From positions 22,778 through 86,777 of the forward strand of contig CAZBJX010000009.1 of assembly GCA_964492335.1 (NCBI GenBank): a stretch of 64,000 bases of DNA, given 5' to 3'. The notes beneath the pieces were generated by a model. It did no database searches and was not told the origin of the DNA. It worked only from the letters and a program-made list of their open reading frames with translations. Made by a program: the position numbers and the translations under genes. The stretch comes from JAFGCL01 sp964492335. Its GTDB lineage: Bacteria > Chloroflexota > Dehalococcoidia > UBA2247 > RBG-13-53-26. Below are positions 32,164-41,561 of this stretch, one piece after another; the stretch's first letter is position 1, and each line of letters opens with the position of its first letter.

Positions 32164-32802
32164 ATGAGAGAGTACCGCCGCCCGAACCCGACCGGTGTCC
32201 TGGTGGTCATCCTGGTCAACATCCTGGTGTTCATTCTCACCCAGTTGCGCCCGGAATACATCTTCAACATGTCCCGCCCCTCCGCCTTCCGCCTGGGCCT
32301 GCACCCGGCCACCTTCTCCAGCCAGCCCTGGACGCTGCTCACCAGCTGCTTCGTGCACCACGACTTCTTCCACATCCTGGCCAACATGGTGACCCTCTAC
32401 TTCTTCGGCACCTACCTGACCATGCTGGTGGGAGAGGCCAAGTTCCTGGGCACATACCTCCTGGGCGGGCTGGTGGGCAGCGCCGCCTACCTGCTCTGGG
32501 CCCTCTACGCACCGTGGAGCGACCCGCAGGGCCGCTACACGGTAGCCATGGGGGCCTCCGGCGCGGTCTTCGCCGTCGGCGGCGCCCTGTCCGTCCTGCA
32601 GCCCAACCTCAAAGTGCTCCTGTTCTTCGTCATCCCCATGCCCTTGTGGCTGGCCGTCATCGGGGGCTTCCTGCTGCTGACCCTGCTGGCGACCAATTAC
32701 GGCATCGCCTGGGAAGCCCACCTGGGCGGCCTGGTGGTCGGCCTGGCCGCCGGCCTGCTCTTCCGCAGAAGGCCTCGCCCGCGCGACCGCTATCTCCTCT
32801 AG
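32164..32802 (+). CDS. Rhomboid family intramembrane serine protease
   Basis: 212 residues, six predicted membrane helices. Catalytic Ser132 in GASGAVFA and His186 in EAHLGGL, with the HxxxN motif at H70-N74 (FFHILANM). All three family hallmarks are present, so the protease is likely active and cleaves membrane-anchored substrates within the bilayer. The ATG at 32164 is preceded by GAGGCTAGG; the upstream extension of the frame does not match. Stands alone. Confidence 0.92.
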   Translation: MREYRRPNPTGVLVVILVNILVFILTQLRPEYIFNMSRPSAFRLGLHPATFSSQPWTLLTSCFVHHDFFHILANMVTLYFFGTYLTMLVGEAKFLGTYLLGGLVGSAAYLLWALYAPWSDPQGRYTVAMGASGAVFAVGGALSVLQPNLKVLLFFVIPMPLWLAVIGGFLLLTLLATNYGIAWEAHLGGLVVGLAAGLLFRRRPRPRDRYLL

Positions 32803-32831
32803 GCCGCACGTTATGAGGAAGGGGGGCTCTG

Positions 32832-32919
32832 ATGGAAGCGGCAGTGCTCCGGGCCCCGGGACATCCGCGTGGAGACGGTGGACCCCGGGACCGCCGTCAA
32901 GGGGGTGGTCACAGGCTGA
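32832..32919 (+). pseudogene. Remnant of a zinc alcohol dehydrogenase gene
   Basis: A strong ribosome site (GAGGAAGGGGGG) precedes ATG 32832 and MEAAVLRAPG, the typical start of medium-chain dehydrogenases. After one frame shift the text continues DIRVETVDPGTAVKGVVTG and stops. The middle of a ~350-codon gene would be missing. Short, so tentative. Confidence 0.35.
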
Positions 32920-32920
32920 C

Positions 32921-32949
32921 TTGACATTCCCTCCGGTGCTGGTTATATT
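32921..32949 (+). promoter_or_regulatory. Promoter of the FAD oxidoreductase cluster
   Basis: TTGACA (32921-32926), spacer 17, TATATT (32944-32949). It begins a leader of about 440 nt before the ATG at 33395. The leader contains a 30-base palindrome; I recognise no riboswitch in it and no gene. Confidence 0.65.
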
Positions 32950-33131
32950 GACAATACTCGGTAGCTTGGCAACACTCCTGCAGTCGCAAACAGTTTGCTG
33001 CTACCTAAGTAGGGTGGGGACCCAGTAGCCGCAGGACAGATCCGGCCTTGGCTTGTGTTGGAGCGAGCTTCATCGGCGCAGCTTCGCGCACCGGGGTGTC
33101 CGGGAGGCCGGCGGCCAGTCTGTTAAGTGAC

Positions 33132-33161
33132 ATGATCACCGCCCGATCGGGCGGTGATCAT
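33132..33161. repeat. Perfect 30-base palindrome in a long leader
   Basis: 13-bp arms around GATC (33132-33144 / 33149-33161). It could be an attenuator stem or a dimeric regulator's site between the promoter at 32921 and the gene at 33395. No U-run on the plus strand. Confidence 0.6.
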
Positions 33162-33394
33162 CCTTCGGGGGGGTTATGTAGAGAGGAAGGGGGTACCGTC
33201 AGGCGGAAGCGTCCTCTTCTCACGGGAGTGCAGGGCGGCTGACCATTTCCGGCGCCATCCCGCCAGGCCGGCGCCGGAGGACGACACCACGAAAGGGGGA
33301 GTGCGGATCGAGTTACTCATGACTACCATCTCCAACGGCCTTCAAAGAAGACACCCCACAGGCAGGCGCCTGATTATAAGGAGAGGAGACTAGT

Positions 33395-35083
33395 ATGCCG
33401 AGAGACGAGAGATACGACTTTGTTATTGTCGGCGGCGGGCCCAACGGCGTGACACTGGCCGCCTACCTGGCCAAGTGCGGCGAGAGCGTCTGCGTCCTGG
33501 AAGAGCGGCCAGAGGCCGGCGGCGCGGTCGAGAACACGGAGCCGATAGCCGGGGTCAAGATCAACCCCCACGCCATCATGATCTACGGATCATCGGCGCC
33601 CGGCTACGACCAGCTGGAGCTGTGGAAGTACGGCTGGCGGGTCGGCGAGAACGAGATGGGCGACCTGATGGCTGACGCCGCGCGCGGAGTGGCCGTGAGC
33701 ACCGGCATGTCGCCGCTGACCCAGAAGGACCAGATGGGCTTCGCCAAGATGGCCGGGATGCTCACCTCCCCTACCTTCACCCAGGAGTTGCTCCGGTCGG
33801 TCTTCTGGACCCCGCCCCACCCCCCCGAGATCGAAGTGGACATAAACAACATCCCCTACATGCAGGTCTACAAGAAGCACCAGCCGGACGTATGGACCGA
33901 GGAGATGCTGGACTACGACCTCTTTGACCTGATGGACCAGCACCTGGAGAGCGAGCCGTGGAAGGTGCAGCAGGCCGTTATCGCCTGGTACTCCGGGGCC
34001 GCCGGCCACTGGAGGGGCGTGGCCGTCCCGGCCTGGTGCTGCGCCATCACCCTGCTGATCCTGGGACGCATGCGGCCGCCGCGCGGGGGCATGCACGACT
34101 ACTTCCACGCCGTGATGCGGTGCGCGCTGGCCCACGGGGCCGTCGTCCGCACCTGCTGCCCCGTCGACGAGATCATGATCAACGACGGTGTGGCCGTGGG
34201 CGTGCGGCTGAGGGAGACGGCCACCCAGGCGGCGAAGAAGATCTGGGCCAAGAAGGCCGTCGTCAGCGACGTGGACATCCGGCAGACCTGGAACAAGCTG
34301 GTGGGCAAGAACCACTGCGACCAGAGCCTGCTGCAGAAGGTCAATGACGTCAGCCTCAAGGGCGGCAGCATCTTCACCTTCCACTTCTACACCAAGGAGA
34401 GGCTGAAGCCCCGGAAGGCCTGGGCCGATGGCGGCTTCGTGGGCGGCGGGTACCCGCAGGACTCGCGCGAGATATACTACGACCATGTGGCCGACGTAGA
34501 CGGCTGGCGGGGCAACCCCCGGGTGCCGCCCGAGAGGTTGCTGTGGCTCTCCACGCCGTACGTCAGGTTCGAGCCCACCGACAAGCAGGTCACCCGGCCC
34601 GAGGGGCACATCATGTCCCCGGTCTACTACCTGGTGCCTCCCCCGGAGTACCACGTCGAAAGCCCGGACGCCATCAACAAGATCAAGGACCAGCTCACCC
34701 AGCAGATCATCCAGGCTATGAGCGGCCCGTACGAGAACCTCAACTCCGACAACATCATCAAGACCTGGGCCAACAGCCCCTACGACACCGAGTTCCGCAA
34801 CACCGGCCTCATCGGAGGCACCTGGTGCGGCACCCGGCACTGCGAAGACCAGTGGGCCGAGAACCGCCCCGCGCCAGAACTGGCCCGCTACAAGACGCCG
34901 ATCGACGGGCTCTACCACTGCCACCAGACTAGCAGCCATCCCGGCGGGCTCTTCCTGATGGCCCAGCCCTACAACCTGATGCACGTCCTGATCGAGGACG
35001 GCCTGGTCGAGCCGGGCCCCTGGTGGTACTCGGCGCCCTACTACATCCCGGCGCCGGGCAAGAAATCGGCGAAGCGGCCTTAA
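33395..35083 (+). CDS. Phytoene-desaturase-like FAD oxidoreductase (2)
   Basis: 562 residues. Dinucleotide motif GGGPNG (13-18), then VLEERPEAGGAVE. A long middle substrate domain, and a C-terminal part with a TCHH-like YHCHQTSSHPGG and FLMAQPYN in place of the usual cap. First gene of a four-member paralogue array, co-oriented with gene 3 at a 15-base gap. Ribosome site AAGGAGAGGAGAC precedes ATG. It is the most divergent array member at the C-terminus, with a Pro/Lys tail. Reaction unknown: the family oxidises or reduces C-C bonds in isoprenoid lipids. Confidence 0.85.
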   Translation: MPRDERYDFVIVGGGPNGVTLAAYLAKCGESVCVLEERPEAGGAVENTEPIAGVKINPHAIMIYGSSAPGYDQLELWKYGWRVGENEMGDLMADAARGVAVSTGMSPLTQKDQMGFAKMAGMLTSPTFTQELLRSVFWTPPHPPEIEVDINNIPYMQVYKKHQPDVWTEEMLDYDLFDLMDQHLESEPWKVQQAVIAWYSGAAGHWRGVAVPAWCCAITLLILGRMRPPRGGMHDYFHAVMRCALAHGAVVRTCCPVDEIMINDGVAVGVRLRETATQAAKKIWAKKAVVSDVDIRQTWNKLVGKNHCDQSLLQKVNDVSLKGGSIFTFHFYTKERLKPRKAWADGGFVGGGYPQDSREIYYDHVADVDGWRGNPRVPPERLLWLSTPYVRFEPTDKQVTRPEGHIMSPVYYLVPPPEYHVESPDAINKIKDQLTQQIIQAMSGPYENLNSDNIIKTWANSPYDTEFRNTGLIGGTWCGTRHCEDQWAENRPAPELARYKTPIDGLYHCHQTSSHPGGLFLMAQPYNLMHVLIEDGLVEPGPWWYSAPYYIPAPGKKSAKRP

Positions 35084-35098
35084 AGGAGGAGAACTGAG

Positions 35099-36754
35099 AT
35101 GGGAATGGATGCACTGGTCGGAAAGCAATTCGATGAATTCCCCATGGAGACCAACTGGGACGTCATCGTCATCGGCGGCGGGCCCAACGGTCTGATGACA
35201 GCGGCCTATCTGGCCAAGGCGGGCGCCAAGGTGGTGGTGGTGGAGCGCCGCTACGAGATCGGCGGCGGCCTGGCCACCGAGGAGGTCCTCTTCCCCGGCT
35301 ACTACTCCAACATGCACGCCATCTACCACATGATGGTCGACTACATGCCGGCCATGAAGGACTTCAACCTTGACCGCCACGCGCTGGTCTGGGTGAAGCC
35401 CAACCTGCAGATGGCCATGGTCTACGGTGACGGCACCTCGCTGATGCTGACCAAGATGGTGGAGGACACCGTGGACTCCATCCACAAGTTCTCCCACAAG
35501 GACGCCGTCGCCTTCGGCAAGCAGATACGGGTCTGGCGGCGAATGATGGACGAGATCGTGGGCCCGGCCACCTACCTGCCGGCGAAACCATCCCTGGACC
35601 TCATCGTCACCATGCAGAAGACCGAGATCGGCCGCGAGCTCCTGGAGCTCAACGAGATGAGCCCCCTGGCGGCCATGAAGGAGCACTTCGAGAACGACAA
35701 GCTGCGGGCGCTGCTGCTCTACGCCACCTGCATGTGGGGCCTGGACCCCAACGAGACGGGCGTGGGGCTGTTCGTGCCCCTGCTGCTGACCAGGGCCATG
35801 GACAAGTGCTGCCTGGTCGGCGGCTCGCACAAGATGGCCGGAGCCTTCTCCCGCGAGATCCACGGGGCCGGCGGCATCATCATCGACGCCGCCGAGGCCT
35901 CCCGGATCGTGGTGCAGAACGGCAACGTCACCGGCATCGAGCTGCGGGAAGGGCGCAAGCTGAACGCCAAGGTGGTCATCTCCAGCCTGGACCCGAAGAC
36001 CACCTTCCTCGACCTCATCGAGGCCAAGAACCTGCCCGGCACCTTCCTCAAGGACAGCGCGGAGGGCTGGAAGGCCGACAAGTGGAGCTACCACACCCTG
36101 CACCTCGCGTCGAAGGAAGCGCCGCGGTACAAGTGCGACGACCCCTGGGCCAGCGAGAGCTTCATGACCGTGGTGGGCTTTGACACCACCGACCAGGTGG
36201 TGGCCCACTGGAAGAACGTCATGGCCGGCAAGCTGGACTACAAGATCATGGGCGGGCACACGACCTGCGAGAGCTTCTGGGACCCGCACCTGGTCCACTC
36301 GCAGCACGGCGGCCAGGTTTCCTTCTTCCAGATGCACGCCCCCTACGGCATCGAAGGCGGCTGGACCAAGAAGGCCCCGGAGGTGGACGCGGCCATCATG
36401 GAGAAGTGGGCCAAGGCCGCCCCCAACCTGAAGAAAGAGAACATCATACTGGCCATGAGCGAGTCGCCGGAGGACATCGAGATCCGCCTGCCCAACATGC
36501 GGCGCGGCGGCATCAAGCACGGCGACTACACCCCCATGCAGATCGGGTACAACCGGCCCAACATCGAGTGCTCGCAGGCCAGCACCCCCATCGGCGGCCT
36601 GTACCTGTGCGGCGCCTCCGCCTATCCCGGCGGCATGGTCACCGGCGGGCCCGGCTACATCGCGGCCAACAAGGTGGCCGAAGACATGGGCCTCAAGAAG
36701 TGGTGGAAGCCCACCAAGCTGATTGAGAAGTACCTGAAGACATACGAGGGCTGA
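35099..36754 (+). CDS. Phytoene-desaturase-like FAD oxidoreductase (3)
   Basis: 551 residues. GGGPNG at 26-31, ERRYEIGGGLATEE, then NMHAIYHMMVDYMPA, a block shared with paralogue 5. The C-terminal end has LYLCGASAYPGGMVTGGPGYIAA, the FAD-cap motif of the family. An N-terminal extension of ~15 residues precedes the Rossmann start; an internal ATG (residue 16) is an alternative. Follows paralogue 2 by 15 bases with AAAGGAGGAGAA upstream, so the pair is one transcription unit, ended by the hairpin at 36782. Confidence 0.88.
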   Translation: MGMDALVGKQFDEFPMETNWDVIVIGGGPNGLMTAAYLAKAGAKVVVVERRYEIGGGLATEEVLFPGYYSNMHAIYHMMVDYMPAMKDFNLDRHALVWVKPNLQMAMVYGDGTSLMLTKMVEDTVDSIHKFSHKDAVAFGKQIRVWRRMMDEIVGPATYLPAKPSLDLIVTMQKTEIGRELLELNEMSPLAAMKEHFENDKLRALLLYATCMWGLDPNETGVGLFVPLLLTRAMDKCCLVGGSHKMAGAFSREIHGAGGIIIDAAEASRIVVQNGNVTGIELREGRKLNAKVVISSLDPKTTFLDLIEAKNLPGTFLKDSAEGWKADKWSYHTLHLASKEAPRYKCDDPWASESFMTVVGFDTTDQVVAHWKNVMAGKLDYKIMGGHTTCESFWDPHLVHSQHGGQVSFFQMHAPYGIEGGWTKKAPEVDAAIMEKWAKAAPNLKKENIILAMSESPEDIEIRLPNMRRGGIKHGDYTPMQIGYNRPNIECSQASTPIGGLYLCGASAYPGGMVTGGPGYIAANKVAEDMGLKKWWKPTKLIEKYLKTYEG

Positions 36755-36781
36755 AGGATCCCGGACCATTGAGCAGCGAGC

Positions 36782-36817
36782 GCCGCCTGCCCGACGGACA
36801 TCCGTCGGGCAGGCGGC
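36782..36817 (+). terminator. 17-bp perfect hairpin
   Basis: Arms 36782-36798 and 36801-36817, almost no loop. It lies between two transcription units, 27 bases after the paralogue 3 stop and just before another promoter. Confidence 0.6.
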
Positions 36818-36830
36818 ACCCCGCCCCGGT

Positions 36831-36860
36831 TTGACGGGAGACGGGCGGACGGCAGATACT
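36831..36860 (+). promoter_or_regulatory. Promoter of the alcohol dehydrogenase unit
   Basis: TTGACG (36831-36836), spacer 18, GATACT (36855-36860). It directly follows the terminator hairpin and lies 68 bases before the GTG start. Confidence 0.5.
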
Positions 36861-36927
36861 TCTGCACAGGACTGCCTGCCGGGAGTGACAGGCGAACAAC
36901 GAAGAACGCAAGAGGGAGGGGACACTC

Positions 36928-38028
36928 GTGAAAGCAGCCGTACAGTATGAAGCAGGCAAGCCCCTGGTCGTGGAGGACGTGCAACTGGAGGATCCTCAGG
37001 ACGACGAAATCAAGGTCAAGCTGGTGGCCTGTGGCGTCTGCCACAGCGACCTGACCTTCATGAAGGGCGATATGCCGGCCCCCATGCCTCTGGTGGTGGG
37101 GCACGAAGGCGCGGGCATCGTGGAGAAGGTAGGGCCCCGGGTGACCTCGGTCAAGCCCGGCGATCATGTGTTGATGATGGTCTCATACTCCTGCGGAAGG
37201 TGCCCTATGTGCGCCCGGGGAAAGCCCACCCAGTGCGTGGAGAACCTGCCCGTCATGATGATGGCCTGTCTTCCCGGCACCTACGGGGCGACGCGGCTGA
37301 GCAAGGATGGCAAGCCCGTCTACCACGTCTTTGGCCTGGCGGCCATGGCCGAGTACGCCGTGGTCAAGGAGCGATCGGTGGTGAAGGTAAGGGAGGACGC
37401 CCCCCTGGACAAGATCTGCATCATGGGCTGCGGTGTCACCACTGGAATGGGCGCGGCCATCAACACCACCGGGATGAGACCGGGTGAGAGCATAGTAGTG
37501 TATGGCAGCGGCGGGGTGGGGCTCAGCGCCATCATGGGCGCCAAGATGGCCGGCGCCGGGAATATCATCGCTGTCTCCAGATCGGACCAGAAGCTGGCGG
37601 CCGCGAAGGCCCTCGGGGCCGACTTCGTGGTGAAGTCCGGCGTTGAGGACCCGGTGGCCAGGGTGAAGGAGCTGACCGGGGGCGGAGCGGACTACGCCGT
37701 CGAGGCGGCGGGCAAAGCGGAGGTCATGATGCAGGCCTTCGGCTCCATCCGCAACGGAGGCAAGCTGGTTGTGGCGGGGATGGCCCCGCTGGCGGAGATG
37801 CTCACCGTTGCCCCGTTTGAGTTCCTGCTGGGCAAGTCCATTACCGGCACGGTGCAGGGCGACATCGTCCATTCCGTCGACGTGCCCCGGTTCGTCGACA
37901 TGTACATGCAGGGGAAGATCCCCCTGGACAAGATGATCAGCCACACCTTCAAGCTGTCCCAGGTTAACGAGGCCTACACTGCGCTTGACAAGAGCGAAGT
38001 GATCCGGAGCGTCGTAAAGATAGCATAA
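36928..38028 (+). CDS. Zinc-dependent alcohol dehydrogenase (medium-chain)
   Basis: 366 residues; NAD(P)-dependent oxidation of alcohols or reduction of aldehydes. Catalytic zinc ligands: Cys38 in CGVCHSD, His59/Glu60 in GHEGAG and a Cys in IMGCGVTTG. Structural zinc cysteines 89, 92, 95 and 103 (CGRCPMCARGKPTQC). The cofactor domain has GSGGVGLSA. Starts with GTG; AGAGGGAGGGGACA is upstream. It is embedded between FAD oxidoreductase paralogues and may act on a product alcohol of those enzymes (inference). Confidence 0.93.
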   Translation: MKAAVQYEAGKPLVVEDVQLEDPQDDEIKVKLVACGVCHSDLTFMKGDMPAPMPLVVGHEGAGIVEKVGPRVTSVKPGDHVLMMVSYSCGRCPMCARGKPTQCVENLPVMMMACLPGTYGATRLSKDGKPVYHVFGLAAMAEYAVVKERSVVKVREDAPLDKICIMGCGVTTGMGAAINTTGMRPGESIVVYGSGGVGLSAIMGAKMAGAGNIIAVSRSDQKLAAAKALGADFVVKSGVEDPVARVKELTGGGADYAVEAAGKAEVMMQAFGSIRNGGKLVVAGMAPLAEMLTVAPFEFLLGKSITGTVQGDIVHSVDVPRFVDMYMQGKIPLDKMISHTFKLSQVNEAYTALDKSEVIRSVVKIA

Positions 38029-38080
38029 GCACGGTAGACACCGAATAGCATACAGGGGTGCACCCCCGAAAGGAGCTGCA

Positions 38081-39811
38081 ATGGCTGACCTTACTTTTGA
38101 TGCGGTTGTTTGCGGTGGCGGCAACAAGGCTCTGGTGCTCGCCATGTACCTTGCCAAGTACGCCGGCATGAGCGTCGGCGTGTTCGAAAGGAGACACGAG
38201 ATCGGCGGCGGCCTGGCCACCGAGGAGACGGCGGCCCCGGGCTTCCGCGGCAACACCCACGCCAATCTCTTGCTGCCGTGGTACTACGCGCCCCTCTACC
38301 GGGACTTCCCGGACTTCTGGGAATTCGGGGGCCAGGTGGACGAGTATCCGGTGGCGGCGGGCAGCTCGTTCCAGAAGAACGACACCTGCCTGTGCATCTA
38401 CAGCGAGAAGGAAGACCCCAACCAGGAGAAGACAGCCAGAGAGATCGGCCGCTTCTCGCCCAGGGACGCCGAGACCTGGCTCAAGTTCTGGAAGCTCTGG
38501 CAGAGCGACGAGATGCAGGCGGCGCAGATCGACACGCTCTTCAACCCGCCTGAATGGCAGCTGCAGCCGGAATTCCTCAATCGCCAGGTGGAGGCGTACC
38601 CCAAGATGCTCGAGGCGGGCTTCGAGCCCGACTCCATGCTGCTGGCCGCCAGCCCCAAACGGTCCGCGCAGGAGTGGTTTGACAGCCAGGAGCTGATATA
38701 CACGATGATGCGGTGCGTGGTCTCCTACGTGACCAATCCCGACGATTCGCAGCTTGGCGCCACCTCCTACGGCATGGCCATGACCATGCCCACCACCGGT
38801 TACGCCAGGGGCGGCACGCACCAGATGGCCCACGCCATGCACCAGATACTGGTCCAGAACGGCGTCAAGTTCTACACCCATGCCGAGGTGGTCAAGGCCA
38901 TCATCGAGAACGGCCAGTGCACCGGGATCAAGCTGGCGGACGGCACCCAGGTCAAGGCCAACAAGCTGGTGGCCTCGGCCGGGCTCTCCGCCTGGCAGCT
39001 GGTGGAGCTGATGGGCCGCGACGTCATCGGAGAGAAGATAGCCCGCCGCATCGACAGGCTCTCCACCCGCAACATCGGCAACCTGATGTGGTACACCTTC
39101 GCCCTGCACGAGCGCCCGAAGTACAAGAGCGCTGCCTTCAACCCGGACATCAACCGCTGCGAGTGGCTGGGGCTGACCAGCGAGGCCAACCCCGAGCACA
39201 TCTCCATCGAGTGCAACTCCGTCCGTATGGGCAAGTTCCCGCCCAAGGAGCACTACAACCCGGTCGTCTGGTGCCACAGCCTGGCTGACCCCAGCTACGC
39301 GCCGGAGGGCAAGTTCACGGCGCAGTGCGAGATGCAGGGGCCCCGCGCCACGGACCTCACCGAGGCCGAGTGGCTGAAGGTCAAGGCCGAGTACGCCGAC
39401 GACGTCCTGAAGATATGGCAGGACCAGGCGCCGAACATGAACTGGGACAATGTCATCGGCGTCGACACCAACAGCCCCTACGACAACCTGAGGCTGAAGA
39501 ACCTGGCGCCACACGGCAACTTCGCCGGCATCGACAGGACCCTCTGGCAGATGGGCCCCAACAGGCCCACGCCGGAACTGGCCAACCATCGCACCCCGGT
39601 GAAGAACCTCTTCTGCACCGGAGGCTTCTGGCCCATCGGCGGCAATGCCAGCGCCGAGGCCGGCTACAACTGCTACAAGACGATCTCCAGGGACCTCAAC
39701 CTGCCCAAGCCCTGGGAGGAGCAGGGCAAGGAGGAGCCGGCGTCCCTGATACAGTGGACCCGCTGGTGCACCAACAAGATGCGGGAGGCGTTCAAGCCCC
39801 GCGATCTGTAG
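38081..39811 (+). CDS. Phytoene-desaturase-like FAD oxidoreductase (4)
   Basis: 576 residues, the longest of the five. The dinucleotide loop reads CGGGNKA (11-17) instead of GGGPNG. The glycines are kept but the Pro-Asn-Gly end is lost. ERRHEIGGGLATEE follows. C-terminal LFCTGGFWPIGGNASAEAGYNC is the FAD-cap region. Ribosome site AAAGGAGCTGCA. It comes 53 bases after the dehydrogenase and 83 bases before paralogue 5. Substrate unknown. Confidence 0.85.
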   Translation: MADLTFDAVVCGGGNKALVLAMYLAKYAGMSVGVFERRHEIGGGLATEETAAPGFRGNTHANLLLPWYYAPLYRDFPDFWEFGGQVDEYPVAAGSSFQKNDTCLCIYSEKEDPNQEKTAREIGRFSPRDAETWLKFWKLWQSDEMQAAQIDTLFNPPEWQLQPEFLNRQVEAYPKMLEAGFEPDSMLLAASPKRSAQEWFDSQELIYTMMRCVVSYVTNPDDSQLGATSYGMAMTMPTTGYARGGTHQMAHAMHQILVQNGVKFYTHAEVVKAIIENGQCTGIKLADGTQVKANKLVASAGLSAWQLVELMGRDVIGEKIARRIDRLSTRNIGNLMWYTFALHERPKYKSAAFNPDINRCEWLGLTSEANPEHISIECNSVRMGKFPPKEHYNPVVWCHSLADPSYAPEGKFTAQCEMQGPRATDLTEAEWLKVKAEYADDVLKIWQDQAPNMNWDNVIGVDTNSPYDNLRLKNLAPHGNFAGIDRTLWQMGPNRPTPELANHRTPVKNLFCTGGFWPIGGNASAEAGYNCYKTISRDLNLPKPWEEQGKEEPASLIQWTRWCTNKMREAFKPRDL

Positions 39812-39893
39812 ACCTGGAGGGCCGCACGCCGTGGTGCGCCCCGGGGCGTGAGCATGGTTCTGCTGGAACCCAAGCAAGGATAAGGAGGGAAGA

Positions 39894-41531
39894 ATGGCCC
39901 AGAAGTTTGACATGATCATTGTCGGCGGCGGCCCCAACGGGCTGACCATCGCCTCGTACCTGGCGAAGGCCGGGCAGAAGTGCCTGCTGCTGGAGAAGAG
40001 GTTCGAGGTGGGCGGGGGGCTGGCGACCGAACAGGTCACCCTGCCTGATTTCTACCACAACACCCACGCCATCTACCACATGATGGTGGACTACGCACCG
40101 GTATATGCGGACCTGAACTTCGACGAGTACCTGGTCAAGCACATCAAGCCCCAGCTGCAGTGGGCCATGCCCATGAAGGACGGCAAGTGCCTCTGCATCT
40201 ACACCGACGTGGAGAAGACCTGCGCCTCCATCGCCCAGTTCTCCAAGAAGGACGCCGACACCTACCGCGTCCAGCACAAGGTCTTCCAGGACATGATGAG
40301 GGCCATCGGCGGCCCTCAGACCTACTACCCCATGGGCCCCGCGCCGCTCATGGCCGCCCACGCGGAGTCCTTCCCCATCGGCCAGGAGATGTACAAGATG
40401 GCCGAGAAGACCCCCGAAGAGGTGGTCTGCGGTCTCTACGAGAACGACGCCGTCCGCACCCTCCTGCTCTACGGGACCTGCCACTGGGGCCTCGACCCCG
40501 GCCTGTCCGGCGTCGGCTTCATGCTGGCCATCTACATGGACCGTCTGACCAACTACTACCTGGTGGGCGGCGGCTCGCACCGCATCTCCAACGCCCTGCT
40601 GAAGCGCTACTTCGAGGCCAAGGGGCAGGTGCGCACCAGCGCCCAGATCAAGCGCTTCATCATCGAGAACGGCACGGCCAAGGGCGTGGAGCTGGATGAC
40701 GGCACCCAGTACCTGGCCGACAAGGCCGTTATCAGCACCATCGACCCCCACCAGACATTCCTCAAGTACGTGGGCGAGAAGAACATGGACTCCGAGCTGG
40801 TCGAGATGATCAAGATATGGCAGTGGGACAAGTGGAGCCTGTTCGACGTCCACCTGGCCCTGGCGGAGCCGCCGCAGTTTGCGGCCGCGGCCGCCAACCC
40901 CGAGATCAACAAGGCCTTCATCTACCTGCTGGGGTACGAGGACCTGGCCGGCCTCAAGAAGCACTGGGACCAGATGAAGGAGGGCAAGATGCCCGCCGAC
41001 GCCGGCTTCAACGCCTGCTTCCCCAGCGTCCATGACCCCTTCCAGGCGCCCCCCGGTAAGTGCTCCGGCCTCATCTCCCAGATGGCCTGTTTCGATATGG
41101 CCGACGGCGGCCACGAGAAATGGCTCAACCGCAAGTTCCGCAACGAGTACATGTGGCAGCAGGTCGAGAAGCTGCAGCAGTACGCCCCCAACATCACCAG
41201 GGACAAGGTGATGCAGACCTACGTCACCACCCCGGCCGACATCCAGAACAAGTTCGCCAACATGGTCAGGGGCGGCTACAAGCAGGGCGCCTACCACCCC
41301 CTGCAGATGGGCTACCTGCGGCCCAACCAGTACTGCTCGCAGTACCGCACGCCCATCAAGAGCCTCTACGTCGGCGGCTCCAGCGTCGCCCCCGGCGGCT
41401 GCGTCATCTGGGGGCCGGGCTACAACTGCGCCAACGCCGTGGCTGAAGACTTCGACATCAAGAAGTGGTGGTCTGAGCCGGCGATAGTGACCGAGGCCCT
41501 CAAGAACGACACCATCATGAGGCAGATGTAA
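39894..41531 (+). CDS. Phytoene-desaturase-like FAD oxidoreductase (5)
   Basis: 545 residues. GGGPNG at 11-16, EKRFEVGGGLATE, NTHAIYHMMVDYAPV (nearly the same as paralogue 3), and a C-terminal VGGSSVAPGGCVIWGPGYNCA. Closest to paralogue 3 in this window, so these two look like the most recent duplicates. AAGGAGGGAAGA precedes ATG. Followed by a small conserved protein 31 bases on, and then a strong terminator. Confidence 0.88.
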   Translation: MAQKFDMIIVGGGPNGLTIASYLAKAGQKCLLLEKRFEVGGGLATEQVTLPDFYHNTHAIYHMMVDYAPVYADLNFDEYLVKHIKPQLQWAMPMKDGKCLCIYTDVEKTCASIAQFSKKDADTYRVQHKVFQDMMRAIGGPQTYYPMGPAPLMAAHAESFPIGQEMYKMAEKTPEEVVCGLYENDAVRTLLLYGTCHWGLDPGLSGVGFMLAIYMDRLTNYYLVGGGSHRISNALLKRYFEAKGQVRTSAQIKRFIIENGTAKGVELDDGTQYLADKAVISTIDPHQTFLKYVGEKNMDSELVEMIKIWQWDKWSLFDVHLALAEPPQFAAAAANPEINKAFIYLLGYEDLAGLKKHWDQMKEGKMPADAGFNACFPSVHDPFQAPPGKCSGLISQMACFDMADGGHEKWLNRKFRNEYMWQQVEKLQQYAPNITRDKVMQTYVTTPADIQNKFANMVRGGYKQGAYHPLQMGYLRPNQYCSQYRTPIKSLYVGGSSVAPGGCVIWGPGYNCANAVAEDFDIKKWWSEPAIVTEALKNDTIMRQM

Positions 41532-41561
41532 GGCGGCAGTCGGAAAGGGAGTGACACAGAA

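Noticed and set aside
32950..33394. Known riboswitch (cobalamin, TPP, c-di-GMP) in the long leader
   Set aside because: Conserved cores such as the B12 box or thi box are not present; only a palindrome and weak stems are seen.
33590..36925. 1111-residue minus-strand reading frame across the FAD oxidoreductases
   Set aside because: Shadow of real plus-strand genes with full motifs; composition is low-complexity.
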